Source: Adiantum capillus-veneris (Eukaryota; Streptophyta; Polypodiopsida; Polypodiales; Pteridaceae). Taken from it: 64,000 bases of DNA. Of the stretch, positions 50,933 to 61,846 are shown piece after piece (the stretch's first letter is position 1; every line of letters begins with the position of its first letter). The position numbers and the translations under genes were made by a program. Below the pieces are notes generated by a model, which saw nothing but the letters and a program-made list of their open reading frames with translations, did no database searches and was not told where the DNA came from. Location: NCBI GenBank assembly GCA_014529385.2, contig CM043945.1:2267312-2331311 (forward strand). The letters are read 5' to 3'.

Positions 50933-52778
50933 ATGGCACAAGGAAGCAATGGGCGATCACCAGGTCTGCCTCTCGCATCTCATATGTGTTTTGGTTTGGT
51001 TCTCCCTTGCTCCTCCAATTAATTATGCCTCACATATGGTGTCAGTACCAGTCCCAGTCCATGCTGTGCCATTCATTTGTGACAGCCTGAGCCCGGATGG
51101 ATTGGAATAGTCCATATAGAAACGCTGGAACAGATTTTTTGTCATGTATTTTCAAGATAAAAAGTATTGTCTTCATCATCCTACTGTTTCGCGGTGCTTT
51201 GCTACATTTCATTTTTGCATTGGTCTGCCATTCATTTGTGAAAGCCTAAGCTCGGATTCAATGGCATAATCCACGTGTTATTTTGACATTACAGAATTGC
51301 TTTGACAAATTTTGTCCTTCCATGAATACGGGTTTACGGTTGCTCTCCTCTCAATTTGTTTTGAGCTGTCGAGGAACAATTTTCCATGTTGTGATGGGGA
51401 GGTCTGCCTCTTTTGATTTGGACTGGTTAAATTGTTGTGGGTGCAGGATCCTTTTTTCCCCCCTTCATGTTTGTGGATTCGCCCATCGTCACTGGTCCCC
51501 CACGGCCGAGAGAGCCAGCACATGCTCAGTATGGGTCTGTATCAACCAATTCGCAACAGTTCAACCCTCTTATTGCTCCACCAAGCCAGCACAACTTGCA
51601 AGCAATGATTGATTCTCAGGAAGTTGTCTATGACTCGCAACCTTCTACCGACTTTGCTTTTGACCTCAACTCTGAAGATCCGTCCCCAATGACTTTATCA
51701 ATTGTCAATCCGAGGACACCCATGCTAAGCTCTCCCTTGCTGGCCAAAGGAAGTCCTGGAGTTCAGGCAAGCAATGCACCTACTCCGCCTGCACAGGTTC
51801 CGGTTCCGAAGCGCAGAGGACGGCCCCAACAAGCACTCAAACAAAGGAGAAGTCTTCTACTGGGCGTTTCCATTGGGACATTCGAAATACAATAGTTCTG
51901 ATTGAGTCAAAAAAGCAGTATGATGACAAGAGATTTCATGCAGTGATAGCTGAAAAGTCAAAGACTATTGAGGAACAATGGGAAGACATCATCGCCTTGT
52001 GCGCTCAACGCCACTTCCATGTTGATTGGAAGACCGCATACGAGAAGTGGCGTCGCCTGTATTAGAGCTACAAGGATATAAGCGATTGGGAAAGAAATCC
52101 TCCATCGGGCAAGAGCAGCTACTGGGCCATGTCACCAAGAGAGAGGGCAATTGAGAAAAAATTCACGCATAACAATTTTGAAGCTGAATTGTTTGAATTG
52201 ATGGAAAGATGCATGGGCTATGATCCAGTGTTGGAGCCCCCAGCTTCAGTCATGGATACTTCAAATGGTATGTCAACGGCCTTTCTTGTTATCTATTCAT
52301 CTCTTTCAAAAAATTAGTTATTCAAAACAGATTTTTGCTACTAAAACAAATGTGTTATCATGCAGTGACCTCTGGAAGACAAGATGCTCCAGCTACACCT
52401 GCCAGTGCGGCTGCATCTCCTCACACATCACCCTCTATGGATGCACCCGAGGAGAACTCTACATTTGATAGGACCCCTACAAATGGTGGAGTGCCCAAGA
52501 AAGCTCGACGGAGAACACACATGCTGGATGTGGGGTTGCAGGAAGCTACAAAGGACATGACGAAGGTCATGGAGGAGGCGGAACATGGAAGAAGGGCAAG
52601 ACATGGGGATTCATTGCAAGTGGCAAAACCTGTTCGTCAACGCTATGGATGGCATCTCCAATGCACTATCCAAGATAGTGGACAAAATATAGATCTCACG
52701 AGCAGGTTACGAGAGAAATGCTCAGCAGTAATAGGACCCACATTCTTGATGTCAATAAATCTTTCATTCTGTAACTGA
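50933..52778 (+). pseudogene. Harbinger ORF1: Myb/SANT-like DNA-binding protein, broken
   Basis: In this family the protein helps the transposase bind DNA and enter the nucleus. The proposed exons are 50,933-50,963 (MAQGSNGRSPG), 51,447-52,267 and 52,366-52,778, with consistent GT/AG phases. An AT-hook-like KRRGRP lies near 51,810. The Myb/SANT-like domain follows (FHWDIRN, AEKSKTIEEQWEDI, DWKTAYEKWRRLY, WAMSPRERAIEKKF) at 51,866-52,165. A frameshift between about 51,805 and 51,860 and an in-frame TAG at 52,063-52,065 disable it. The third exon holds KKARRRTHMLDVGLQEATKD. Confidence 0.82.
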
Positions 52779-54579
52779 TGCCCCTGATTTGGGTGAAGCT
52801 ACTCTGATTTCATTAATCGTTTCGTATTGTAACTGATGTCCCTGATTTGGGTGATCCTAATCTAATTGTTTTGAATGTCATTGATTACGGTGTTTGAAGG
52901 TTGTGTTTGAATGTACAAACTTGAAATGGCTCATGTTGTAGTGCTGTATTGCTTGTAAGTCTACTGCCACACCATTGTATATGTCCCATTGCCACACGCC
53001 ACGACCGACGCTTCAAGATCTTTAATCTAGAAATTGGATATGTAGCCGGATCCTTACTTTCTAATGTCTCCCTCATGCAAGAAGTGTGAAGCCGGGTGCA
53101 CATTTCAATGCCTTAGACAATGTATTGAAGCACAAGAAGGAGGATTTTGTTCTGCATTGCCTCAACAAAGAGTTATGGAACCTATGAAGCTCAACCCTCA
53201 GGCAGTATCCAATAGTTGTGGTTTGTCTGCAAATCTGAGCAAAGTGGGTATGCTACCAAAACAAGAGGTTTTGCCTCAGTCCAATTTTAAGTTGACAATA
53301 GGCAACGAGGCCAAATGGTAAGTCAGGTTTTAATGGCATACAGAGCAGAGAAACATTGGGAATTTGGGATCATGCATATTGTGCTTGAGGTTTGTAATTT
53401 TTCTGTCAGATCGCCCGCTTCTTGATGCCATTTTGGAAGCAATGTAGTTTGCATACAGTTTAGAAGCAGCTATATTATTAGGCATCAACACTAGTAGGGA
53501 GATATTGTGGTTATACATCTTGGTGTGCTTGATTATCCTTGCTCTCCCTTCTAGATCATGTGCCCTTGGTTGGACATGCCACATGCATCATCTGCTACAT
53601 CTATTGTCTTTCTATCCGTTCTTGGCTACCGTCTTTTGTATCAAGAAATCAATGAGTTGTATTTCTCCATCAAGAGGTTTGAGTCTTGAGTGTAGCTGAA
53701 GCTCTAACATGTGAAAGGTGTATAGCTTTCCTACAGCATTCATCTGCCATATTGCACCTAAATCTAATCTATTTGTAGTGATCAAACTTGGGTTTTCTTT
53801 TCCTGGACACTACAGAGCCTTCTATAGTAGCATCAAAATCTAGCTCTAGACCCATGATGCTGATGCCTTCTCATGATGGCATATTAACGTGCCCTTGTAT
53901 GCATGCACACAGGTGGACCTAGTTGGAGGATACTACGATGCAGGTTTACAATGTCAAGTTTGGCTTGCCAATGGCTTTCACTATGACAATGCTGTCTTGG
54001 AGTGCGATTGAGTATGGGGTACAGATTGCTTCAACCGGACAATTGGGGTACACTCTTGAAGCTATTAAGTGGGGAACTGAACATTTCTTTGTAACAAAAT
54101 TCACCTGAAAACAAAACCCCTTTTTCCAAAGCTTGCAAAACCTTAGTTATTCCTATGGTTGACATTTTTGACCTGCCCCAAACCGGTATACTCCCACACC
54201 ATTGTATATGTCCGCTCGCATCGGTGTTCAAAGAGTAGAATTCGAATCTGCAGGCACAGCACATTAATCGGAGCAACATCAAGAGGCAAAATCAGTACCT
54301 GTCCTAAAATTGAAGAACTATATTACTATTTTTCTGCACCTCAATGCATTTACTGGTGAAAAGACATAGAAATATAATCCTTGCTATAGAGACGCAGAAG
54401 TGAGATTAAAGACCGAGCTTCAAATTGAGCTCAAAGCAGTGTTCCACTTCCACGAATTACTCAAAGAGAATATCAGATGTAGACAAATAGTCTCTTGCAA
54501 GTTGCTTTGTACATTCATACAGAAGGAAATGGAAGACGCTTTAGAAATGAGACAACTTATGGAGCATCATTGTCTCGCT
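52779..54579. other. Spacer between the two Harbinger genes
   Basis: No further gene recognised. CCACACCATTGTATATGTCC occurs at about 52,968 and again near 54,191. Only short ORFs are present. Confidence 0.5.
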
Positions 54580-55917
54580 TCATACGCATTGCATGTCTAT
54601 ATATTCCATCAGTTCACTTCTGATCTTCTCTCCTTCCAATGTATCCAAAAGGTCAGCTCTCTCCGCTTGAACAAAGTGATTGTCCACCAAAGGGTCGTTC
54701 ATGTCGAAAGCTCCTTGATCCATGTTTGTTGGCTCATCATTTATGGTCATGAGCAGGTTATGTAGTATGCAACAGGCATGTATCACTGATGGCAGTGTCG
54801 CCAAGTTAGGTGACCGTATGGTCCCCCCCAAAAGCTTCCATGTCTCCTTCAATCGGTCAAAAGCTCTCTCTGCGACCATTCTAGTTGAAGACTGCATGAA
54901 GTTGAATTTTTTATGCTGTGTGGATGTCAACATCGCCCTCGGGAAGGGAATCATCATCCACTTCAGAAGCACATAACCACCATCTGCCACAATGTACTTT
55001 GGTATAGACAAGTCAAGGAATCGAAATGCTGCCCCTGATAACCGCTCTCCTGATTGAGCCATCGTGTAGAAGCCATTGTTCCGCAAGATTCTCTTATCAT
55101 TGCATGAACCCGGCCAACCGATATTGACATCCGTAAAACGCATCTTGTGGTCCACAATGCCTTGCATTATCATACTGTAGTTTCCCTTTCTGTCAAACTA
55201 GGCTTCATTCCTCTCGTTGAAGGGTAAGGTCATATTGAAGTGTGTTGCATCCATTGCCCTACAGCAATTTGGAAGGCCTCGAAATGACTGAAACCCATCC
55301 TTGACTTCCTGTAGCTCACCCTGGGTCTCTGGCCAACGAAGCAGACGGCATGCGTTCCTGCAAAGCGAACCAACAAACTGATGCAAGAACTTCGATACTG
55401 TTGATCTTCCACAACCGAAGGTGTTTGCAATGTGGTATTGGGTTTTGCCGGATGCAAGAACCATAATTGCAATGCCTACCTTCTTCTCCAATGAGAAGAT
55501 TCTTCCTGGAAGTTGACCTAGGTGTTGTGGGATGTCCCTCTGCTGAAGGTCTTCACGAACAATGTCGACCACCTCTTGGAATAATTGATACGGCAATCGG
55601 AAGAGCTCTCTCCAACGCTCGTCGTCCTCTCGAGCGTAGAACACAAAATGATTCCACCATAGGATAGACGATCGTGGCTTGATGTATCACTGAACATTAT
55701 TCATTGCGAACTGGGTTTGGAAACGTGGCACCTTACGTGCTGAAGCAGCACCCCATTGGAGAAGAAGGAAAGGCGGGAAGCTTTCTTGCTGGTCATGTTC
55801 ATCTCCGTCGATGCCACCTTCTTCCAACAAAGCAGAGAATGTCTCCCACATCCGCATGACTGTCGCGACTATAGATGTCATCGATGCAATTAACAGTCGA
55901 GCGTGTCGTGGATCCAT
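54580..55917 (-). pseudogene. Harbinger DDE transposase (HARBI1-like), two in-frame stops
   Basis: One continuous minus-strand frame of 446 codons from ATG 55,917 (MDPRHARLL), interrupted only by TGA at 55,689-55,687 and TAG at 55,200-55,198. A helix-turn-helix (YHIANTFGCGRSTVSKFLHQ) precedes the catalytic domain DDE_Tnp_4. The first Asp is in RAMDATHF near codon 222, the second in IVADGGY, and the Glu in VAERAFDRLKETW. GWPGSCNDKRILRNN is the family signature. The second stop falls where relatives have an aromatic residue before NRKG/DRKG. All three catalytic residues remain, so loss of function looks recent or the stops deserve checking. Confidence 0.9.
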
Positions 55918-56037
55918 GATCTGACGAAAAAGTAAATAAAATTATGTCTCCCACATGATGACTTTGTTTCTTATGTGCATTATGTTGCAATTGGCGACCT
56001 CTACAACATCGTTCCATGAACTTCCATGAAAAAGTCT

Positions 56038-56215
<178 letters not shown>

Positions 56216-56536
56216 AAAACAGAATTGGCAAAGAACTCACTGTGTTCTAGTGGAGTGGGTTTGATTCCGATGTTGATTGGGAGAGCAATTGATAGTGGCT
56301 TCACTGTGTGAAAGGTAGTATGTGTGCAAACGGGTTTAAGGTGGAAGGCATCGACACTGCAGGGTGAGAGCTGTTCAACGGAACTTGCAATTGGCGCTGG
56401 CAGATGAGAGCACAAGGTGCAATGGGTGGAGGGAAGAGAGTAGCGGGAGACTTTTTGAATTTTAGAGCTACTGGCTGGAGCCTGTAACTCGCTAGCTATC
56501 TTTTGGCAGCGTGACTACTGTTTTAAAGTATTAAAG

Positions 56537-56579
56537 GTTAATACTACTAATTTAATAAGTACCCAACGGGACCCGGCTC
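56537..56579 (-). repeat. Right terminal inverted repeat of the Harbinger element
   Basis: The reverse complement begins GAGCCGGGTCCCG and continues ACTTATTAAATTAGTAGTAT; followed by TAA. Confidence 0.92.
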
Positions 56580-57352
56580 TAAGTATCTACTACACGTCAA
56601 AAGCCTCTATAATGTCCTGGAGATAATAAACGAGCTGGGTTTTGCGCATGCCAGAGTTTGAGTAACCCCAGGCCGTGGCTTGGTGCTGCGTGCATCAACC
56701 AACTCTCCCTTGGATGTGGCCGAGTCATAGCAGAAGTATTTGCAAGGGCATATTGGCCAAGACTATGGACATCGCCATGATGGGCATGTGTGAATCTATA
56801 ATGAATACATGGGAAACAAAGAAGTCCTGCTGATAACCATATCATATGCACCATGAGGTATTAATTAATATTGATTTTGTCTTCACCATATTACTCATGC
56901 TCATGCTCCTGAAGATTGAGTTTACCTGATTGTCAACGTCTCTACAGGTTTAAACTTTACACCCTTAGTAATAATACTCATTACATGCTCAAAGAGATAA
57001 TTCCAGAGCTTGAGGGTCAACTCATGTTTGAGCTTCACTACTTTTTTGTGGTAAAAGTTGATGTTCCAGTTGCCCTTCAAGATTTTATGATTTTTGTAGC
57101 ACTGGTAGAGCCTGCTCGAGAGCAATACATGCGCCCTTTAATCGCTCCTGTCACCTGCTCATGATGTTTGTATTTCTTGCTCCCAAAATTTCCAAATCAT
57201 TCCTGCCTCCTTGGTCGTGACAAACCAATCTGATCATGAGTGAGTGAGTAATCATGGTATTCATCGTGATTCGTCAAGCATTTAAGTTTTTGTCACCTGC
57301 TCGTAGAGTTTCTTTTTCTTTTTGTTTTTCGGGGGGGGGGGGGGGGTCTCCA
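56580..57352. other. No gene recognised
   Basis: Short ORFs only; no motif or repeat structure that I could name. A 16-base G-run lies at 57,331-57,346. Confidence 0.45.
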
Positions 57353-57744
57353 CACTATCTCACACGGGCATGCTCAAATGGGATCGACGGCTGAGGTGAT
57401 TTGGGTTGTCAGATGCGCATTTGGTAAATTCGGGGAGAAAAGTAAATTTGGGCAGGCTTGTAAATTCGGATCGATCCGCACCCCATGTATTGAACCCCCG
57501 GCCTCCCCACCACGAGCCATGTGCACTAACCACTATGCCCTCATGCGTACGTTGATATATAGGGGATTCGAGTATGTCATATTGTAAATGTGGCCCGATT
57601 AGTAAATTCGATACAAATTTGTAAATTCGGACAAATTGCTAAATTCAGGGCAACGGCCTCAAATCCGACGGTCCATGATTGACGCGCCCCGCCTTTTCCT
57701 CCTCCACCATTGATACCATTTGACCATGCCCGTGTGATATAGTG
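57353..57744. mobile_element. CACTA-type MITE, 392 bp
   Basis: Begins CACTATCTCACACGGGCATG and ends with the matching inverse CATGCCCGTGTGATATAGTG. The inverted repeat extends about 29 bp with two mismatches, then decays. Termini starting CACTA are characteristic of the En/Spm (CACTA) superfamily. No 3-bp target duplication is evident; a G-run touches the right edge and another lies just left of the left edge. It has no coding capacity. Confidence 0.72.
57470..57556 (-). repeat. tRNA-like promoter sequence within the MITE
   Basis: The minus strand has a box-A match TAGTGGTTAGTGC (57,535-57,523) and a box-B match GGTTCAATAC (57,496-57,487), spaced as in a tRNA gene. There is no full cloverleaf that I can fold, so a tRNA-derived SINE fragment is more likely than a tRNA gene. 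Confidence 0.55.
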
Positions 57745-57985
57745 GGGGGGGGGGGGGTTCAGATTGCCCGGAACCCCATGCGTTCCATCGAGGTAGAGAG
57801 CCCCCATTCGTTCAAAAAAAAGAGCAAAGTGTCCAGACCCGCCACGGGCATGGGTGGCCTCCTCCCCCCCCCCCTCAAGGAACAAAACCAAGTACAAGTT
57901 CTTTGCAGCACAAAATACGGGCAGTTGTTCGATCTCTGATCTTCGGGTGCGCAAGCCAATCATCTAACCACGAGCTTCCATCTTG
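57745..57985 (-). mobile_element. tRNA-derived SINE-like repeat
   Basis: The minus strand starts near 57,980 with TCGTGGTTAGATGATTGG (box A region, 57,973-57,956) and GAGATCGAAC (box B region, 57,936-57,927), then has C-rich and G-rich text. The layout resembles a tRNA-derived SINE head. The 3' limit is unclear because of the G-run at 57,744-57,757. Confidence 0.5.
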
Positions 57986-58299
57986 TTCGTTGCTTTTATC
58001 ACTACAGGTTCCTAACTTTTGTTACACCGCTAATAGTGTGAATGAGCCAAAATCGGCATAGTTACAAAAGGAAGGCATAGGTAGGATAAAGGAGACAGTC
58101 TAGGGACATTTTGTGGAAAATTTGTATTTTTGAGGGAGATTTTGCAAATCTAATCATTTTCAATATTTACACATTGCACTAGCCTCCTCGTGAAAAGTCG
58201 AACCAAAATTGATAATTTTTTATATTTATTTATTTTAATGCAGCTCCATTTGAAAAAATTCACCTTTTGAATTCCTTATTTAGGCTTTTTAGAGCCCAA
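57986..58299. other. No gene recognised
   Basis: AT-rich, short ORFs, no motif. Confidence 0.4.
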
Positions 58300-58690
58300 T
58301 AATGATACACCTTTCAGCAAATCACAACGTGACACATAAGCGAGATGTAAAGTGTGGGTTTTGTCCTAGACTCTAAGTGAATGAGGGAAAAGGTAGCATT
58401 TAAGTCCCACATATAAAGGAGTCAAGCTGTAGAGCTACTTAAAGCTCACTTTCATGAATAAACAACACAGTTCAAGTTTGCATTACATGCTTGTCTATGG
58501 TGACTCGTGAGCATGTGCTAAGCTAAGTCAATACTCAAGATTGTGTTTATGAATCCAAGCTAATCTATCTTGGAACCTAATTCACTTGAGTGATAATCTT
58601 GTTACACACACTCACATACTTGCACTATGTTTCTCTATCACCCACCTTAGCTAGCACCATCCCATTCCCATCAAGTCGTATCAGAGCCAT
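58300..58690 (+). mobile_element. LTR remnant with decayed primer-binding site
   Basis: An LTR-like stretch with a TATA-like ACATATAAAGGA near 58,420 and a later AATAAACAA. It ends just before CGTATCAGAGCC (58,677-58,688), one mismatch from the usual initiator-tRNA-Met primer site. No internal genes follow. Confidence 0.5.
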
Positions 58691-59130
58691 GGTGTGCTAG
58701 CTAGGCTCATTGCTATGCATTTGTATTAGTTTTTTATTAGTTTCACTGGTGCTTTCTCTTCTTCTCTCCCCATTGTATACCTTATGACTAATTAGCAGCA
58801 ATTAGTTAGTGTGAGCATGTTGTATGTCCTTGGGCTTAATTCCCTTGGGCCACTACTCTCCTAGCTAATTACGAGGCTAATTAGCATTAGGCTTCACCAT
58901 TAGGATGTGTTTCGCATTGATCTTCTCATTTTTTACTTCCTTCTTTGTGTATAAATGAATGCACCATCCCACTTCATCACTTATGTGTGAGAATAGCCCG
59001 TCTCAAGAGCTTCCCGTCAAGACTGTCCGTGCTCAAATCATCCTTCATTTTCATAATCTAAAGTTAAATTAATCTTTACTTTTGCACACTTTTATCCTCT
59101 TCATTTTTTTCAGAACAGTGCTTCAGAAGC

Positions 59131-59222
<92 letters not shown>

Positions 59223-59695
59223 CTAAAGGCATTTAATACCATCTGCTAAATTATTATCAAATCAATCCTAAAAGGGACGAGGTATGGCCCTACTTTGGTG
59301 GGTAACCCCCCCCCCCCCCCCCCCCCACCCCCCCCCCAAAATGGGAGCACAAGGCCAATCCAAACTCAGGTGCCCTCCCATGGCGAATTCCAAGCCAAGC
59401 GATCAAGCAGACTAAGTTTTTTTCTCGGGTCCGAACGTCCCGCGCCGACAACCATTTGTGCGCTTGGCTCCAACCGGTGCCGCCTTGAGCATGTTGCGTA
59501 TATCCGACCGATGACTTCTCAGTGCCTCTGATCGTTCGACACTGTCCCATTGCCCGCAACCCTACCAGATTGCCCGCCCTGACCCCGTCTACCCGGCCTG
59601 ATTGCCCAACTGCCCGCTCTGTCGGACTCTTATTGGGACCCCCCTTCCCGCGGCCAGTGGCCCTGCCCTCGATCGCCATTTAAAGGGCAACTTCC
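58691..59695. other. No gene recognised; simple repeats
   Basis: Contains (GT)n at 59,133-59,221 and a C-run with one interruption at 59,308-59,338. The rest is unassigned. Confidence 0.5.
59133..59221 (+). repeat. (GT)n microsatellite
   Basis: Perfect GT repeat of 89 bp. Confidence 0.97.
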
Positions 59696-59906
59696 TGTTG
59701 GGGTGGTAAAGCCCAATGTGCTGCGCCTGAGTGTTGGGCGGCCGGAGACTACCTGGAACTAACACTGGCCATTCATTCTACGTAAAAGAATAAGGACTCA
59801 TAACCTTAACACTATTGTGTTTGGAGTCCACCCAAAACCCGTGTCTCATCTCTTCTCCATTGTTGCACACACACACACACACACACGCTCTCGAACGCGC
59901 TCTTCA
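59696..59906 (+). mobile_element. Putative 5' LTR of the Ty1/copia element
   Basis: The right end is inferred from CTTCA just before the primer site. The left end is a guess at TGTTGGGGTGG. An (AC)n tract lies near its right end. The short length is compatible with copia LTRs. The 3' LTR is beyond the window. Confidence 0.45.
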
Positions 59907-59908
59907 AC

Positions 59909-59920
59909 TGGTATCAGAGC
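59909..59920 (+). promoter_or_regulatory. Primer-binding site of the copia element
   Basis: TGGTATCAGAGC, complementary to the initiator tRNA-Met 3' end in most plant copia elements. Confidence 0.9.
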
Positions 59921-60958
59921 TCAGGGATTGGGAGCACGATTGGGGCTCAACGGGGAGGCAAGCGGAGAAGCAGCAAAAACTGCAGCACGTTTTTGCATAT
60001 CTGTTTTGGCCCACCGAAACGTTTTTATTCAAGCCGATTCTCGTTGTGCTTGACTGGTTTTTTGTCCTCTTCAACTTTGCAGAAGAAAGTTTTCTCAAAA
60101 TCTTCACCAATTTTGAGATTCGTCACTCAGACTGCCTGTAGGTCGTAAAGTAGAAGCTGCAAATTTTTACAGATCTGTTTTGGCCTATAAAAACATTTTA
60201 TTTCAAGTCTATTCCCGAAATCCCCAACCGTTTTTGCGTGGTCTACAAATTTGCAGAAGGAAGTTTCTTTAAATTTTGCACAGTTTGAGAGATATTCAGT
60301 TCAGACAACATGGTGGTCTACTCTCGTTGGTTCTTCTGCGTACAGGTTTTCGTTGTAGACTCTTTCTTCAATGTCTGTCACATGCATATTTGATGTAAGG
60401 TCTTGAGGGTGTGTTATATCAGACAAACCGCCGCAACGGTTACATAAAAGGGTTTCTATGGTTGATGTAAGATCTTATGCGGTTTATGTATTGTGATGGA
60501 AATATGCAAAGCCTATTGTTGAGGGTCGTAGTGAGGTTTTATTGAGCTGGGGGATTCTCAAATGTGGAGATCCTTTCGGTGATACAGGTTTTGGAGCGAG
60601 CCCCCGACATCCCCATAAATTCGGCATCGACATAGGATGTATGTTTATGCGGTTAGTGCAGTATTGGTGTGCATCTGCTGACCTGCCATTATTGGCATTG
60701 CTGTCATCTTTATGCGTATGCCTTTGACACTGTTCAGTTGGTCAGAGACACTCTTCTAGAGTTGGAGACATTAACAGTGGCAGTTCTTTGAGATTTTATC
60801 TTACCGGTTTAGCCTCTTTGATCAGCATTTTAGTCATTGTACACATTTGTTTTGAGTTCAGAAGTCAGTTTTGCAGGGGAGACTCTGCCGAAATTTTCTA
60901 GGTTTTCTATCATCTTCTTTAGTGGAGTGGATCTATCACTTTTGTTCCTTGTCGAGTG
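59921..60958 (+). other. Copia leader between primer site and gag
   Basis: About 1 kb without a long ORF. It contains two similar ~120-bp stretches (around 59,985-60,125 and 60,160-60,300), each with TTTTGGCC...AAAC(G/A)TTTT...TTCAAG and a later TTTGCAGAAG(A/G)AAGTTT, an imperfect tandem duplication. Confidence 0.6.
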
Positions 60959-61846
60959 ATGGCTTCATCGTCAGAGAACTCTTTGTTCAACATTGAGAAG
61001 TTAGATGGCACTAACTTCCCATTTTGGAAGGAACAAATTTACAATGTCTTAGTACAGAAGAAACAGATCCGGCCGATAAAGATGAAGGAGATAAAACCTG
61101 AGGATATGGATGAGTATGATTGGGAGGAGTTGGATGAGCTTGCCAAGTCCACCATCATGCTGACTTTGTCAAAGAATGTGTACTTCAATGTGAACATGGA
61201 AAAGACTAGTTATGAGTTGTGGAAGAAGTTATGTGACCTATATGAGAAGCAAAGTGCAGCATCACAGGTTTATTGGCTGAAAAAGTTAGTCAATTTGAAG
61301 ACGGATGAGGGCACACCCATGTGCAACCATCGCAATGAGTTCAACACAATTTTTAGTCATCTTTCTGCGCAAGGAGTCAATTTTGACAATTCAGTCAAAG
61401 CAATGTTCTTGCTAGTTACGTTGCCAGAAAGTTGGGATACTTTTTGCACAGCCATAAGTAACTCAACACCTCCTAATGGTTTAACATGTGCTGATGTTGA
61501 GGGCAGTTTGCTCACTGAAGAGGTTAGCAGGAAGAATCTTTATACTTCTCGTGGTACTAGCAATGCTCTCGTTGTTCGTGGTCGATCACAAGAAAAGGGC
61601 AAGCAAAATCAGAGAGGAAAATCTCATAGCAAATCACGTGGCCGAAAAGACATTGAGTGCTATCATTGTCACAAAAAGGGTCATATGAAGAAAGACTGTC
61701 GAAAGTGGAAACAACAGAAAGGTAAAGACAAGAAGTCGGAAGAAGGCAAAACTAAGGAAAGCAGTATAAAGATTGAAGAGATCAATAATGTCACATTTGC
61801 CATGGATTCATCATTTTTGGTTGCCACTGATGATTATGCTTTATAA
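60959..61846 (+). CDS. Ty1/copia Gag
   Basis: Capsid/nucleocapsid precursor, about 295 residues from ATG 60,959 (MASSSENSLFNIEKLDG). It has the copia Gag signatures LDGTNFPFWKEQIYNVL and YELWKKLCDLYEKQSAASQ near residue 85. The UBN2-type core is followed by a basic region and a CCHC zinc knuckle CYHCHKKGHMKKDC near residue 232. The frame ends at TAA 61,844-61,846, but the protease continues in the same frame directly after it. Copia Gag and Pol are normally one frame, so the TAA is probably a nonsense mutation. Confidence 0.92.
   Translation: MASSSENSLFNIEKLDGTNFPFWKEQIYNVLVQKKQIRPIKMKEIKPEDMDEYDWEELDELAKSTIMLTLSKNVYFNVNMEKTSYELWKKLCDLYEKQSAASQVYWLKKLVNLKTDEGTPMCNHRNEFNTIFSHLSAQGVNFDNSVKAMFLLVTLPESWDTFCTAISNSTPPNGLTCADVEGSLLTEEVSRKNLYTSRGTSNALVVRGRSQEKGKQNQRGKSHSKSRGRKDIECYHCHKKGHMKKDCRKWKQQKGKDKKSEEGKTKESSIKIEEINNVTFAMDSSFLVATDDYAL

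Noticed and set aside
55467-55667. Plus-strand ORF within the transposase region
   Set aside because: It is antisense to the conserved DDE transposase frame.
57470-57556. A genuine tRNA gene
   Set aside because: Box A and B words are present, but I could not form the acceptor and anticodon stems; it fits a SINE fragment better.
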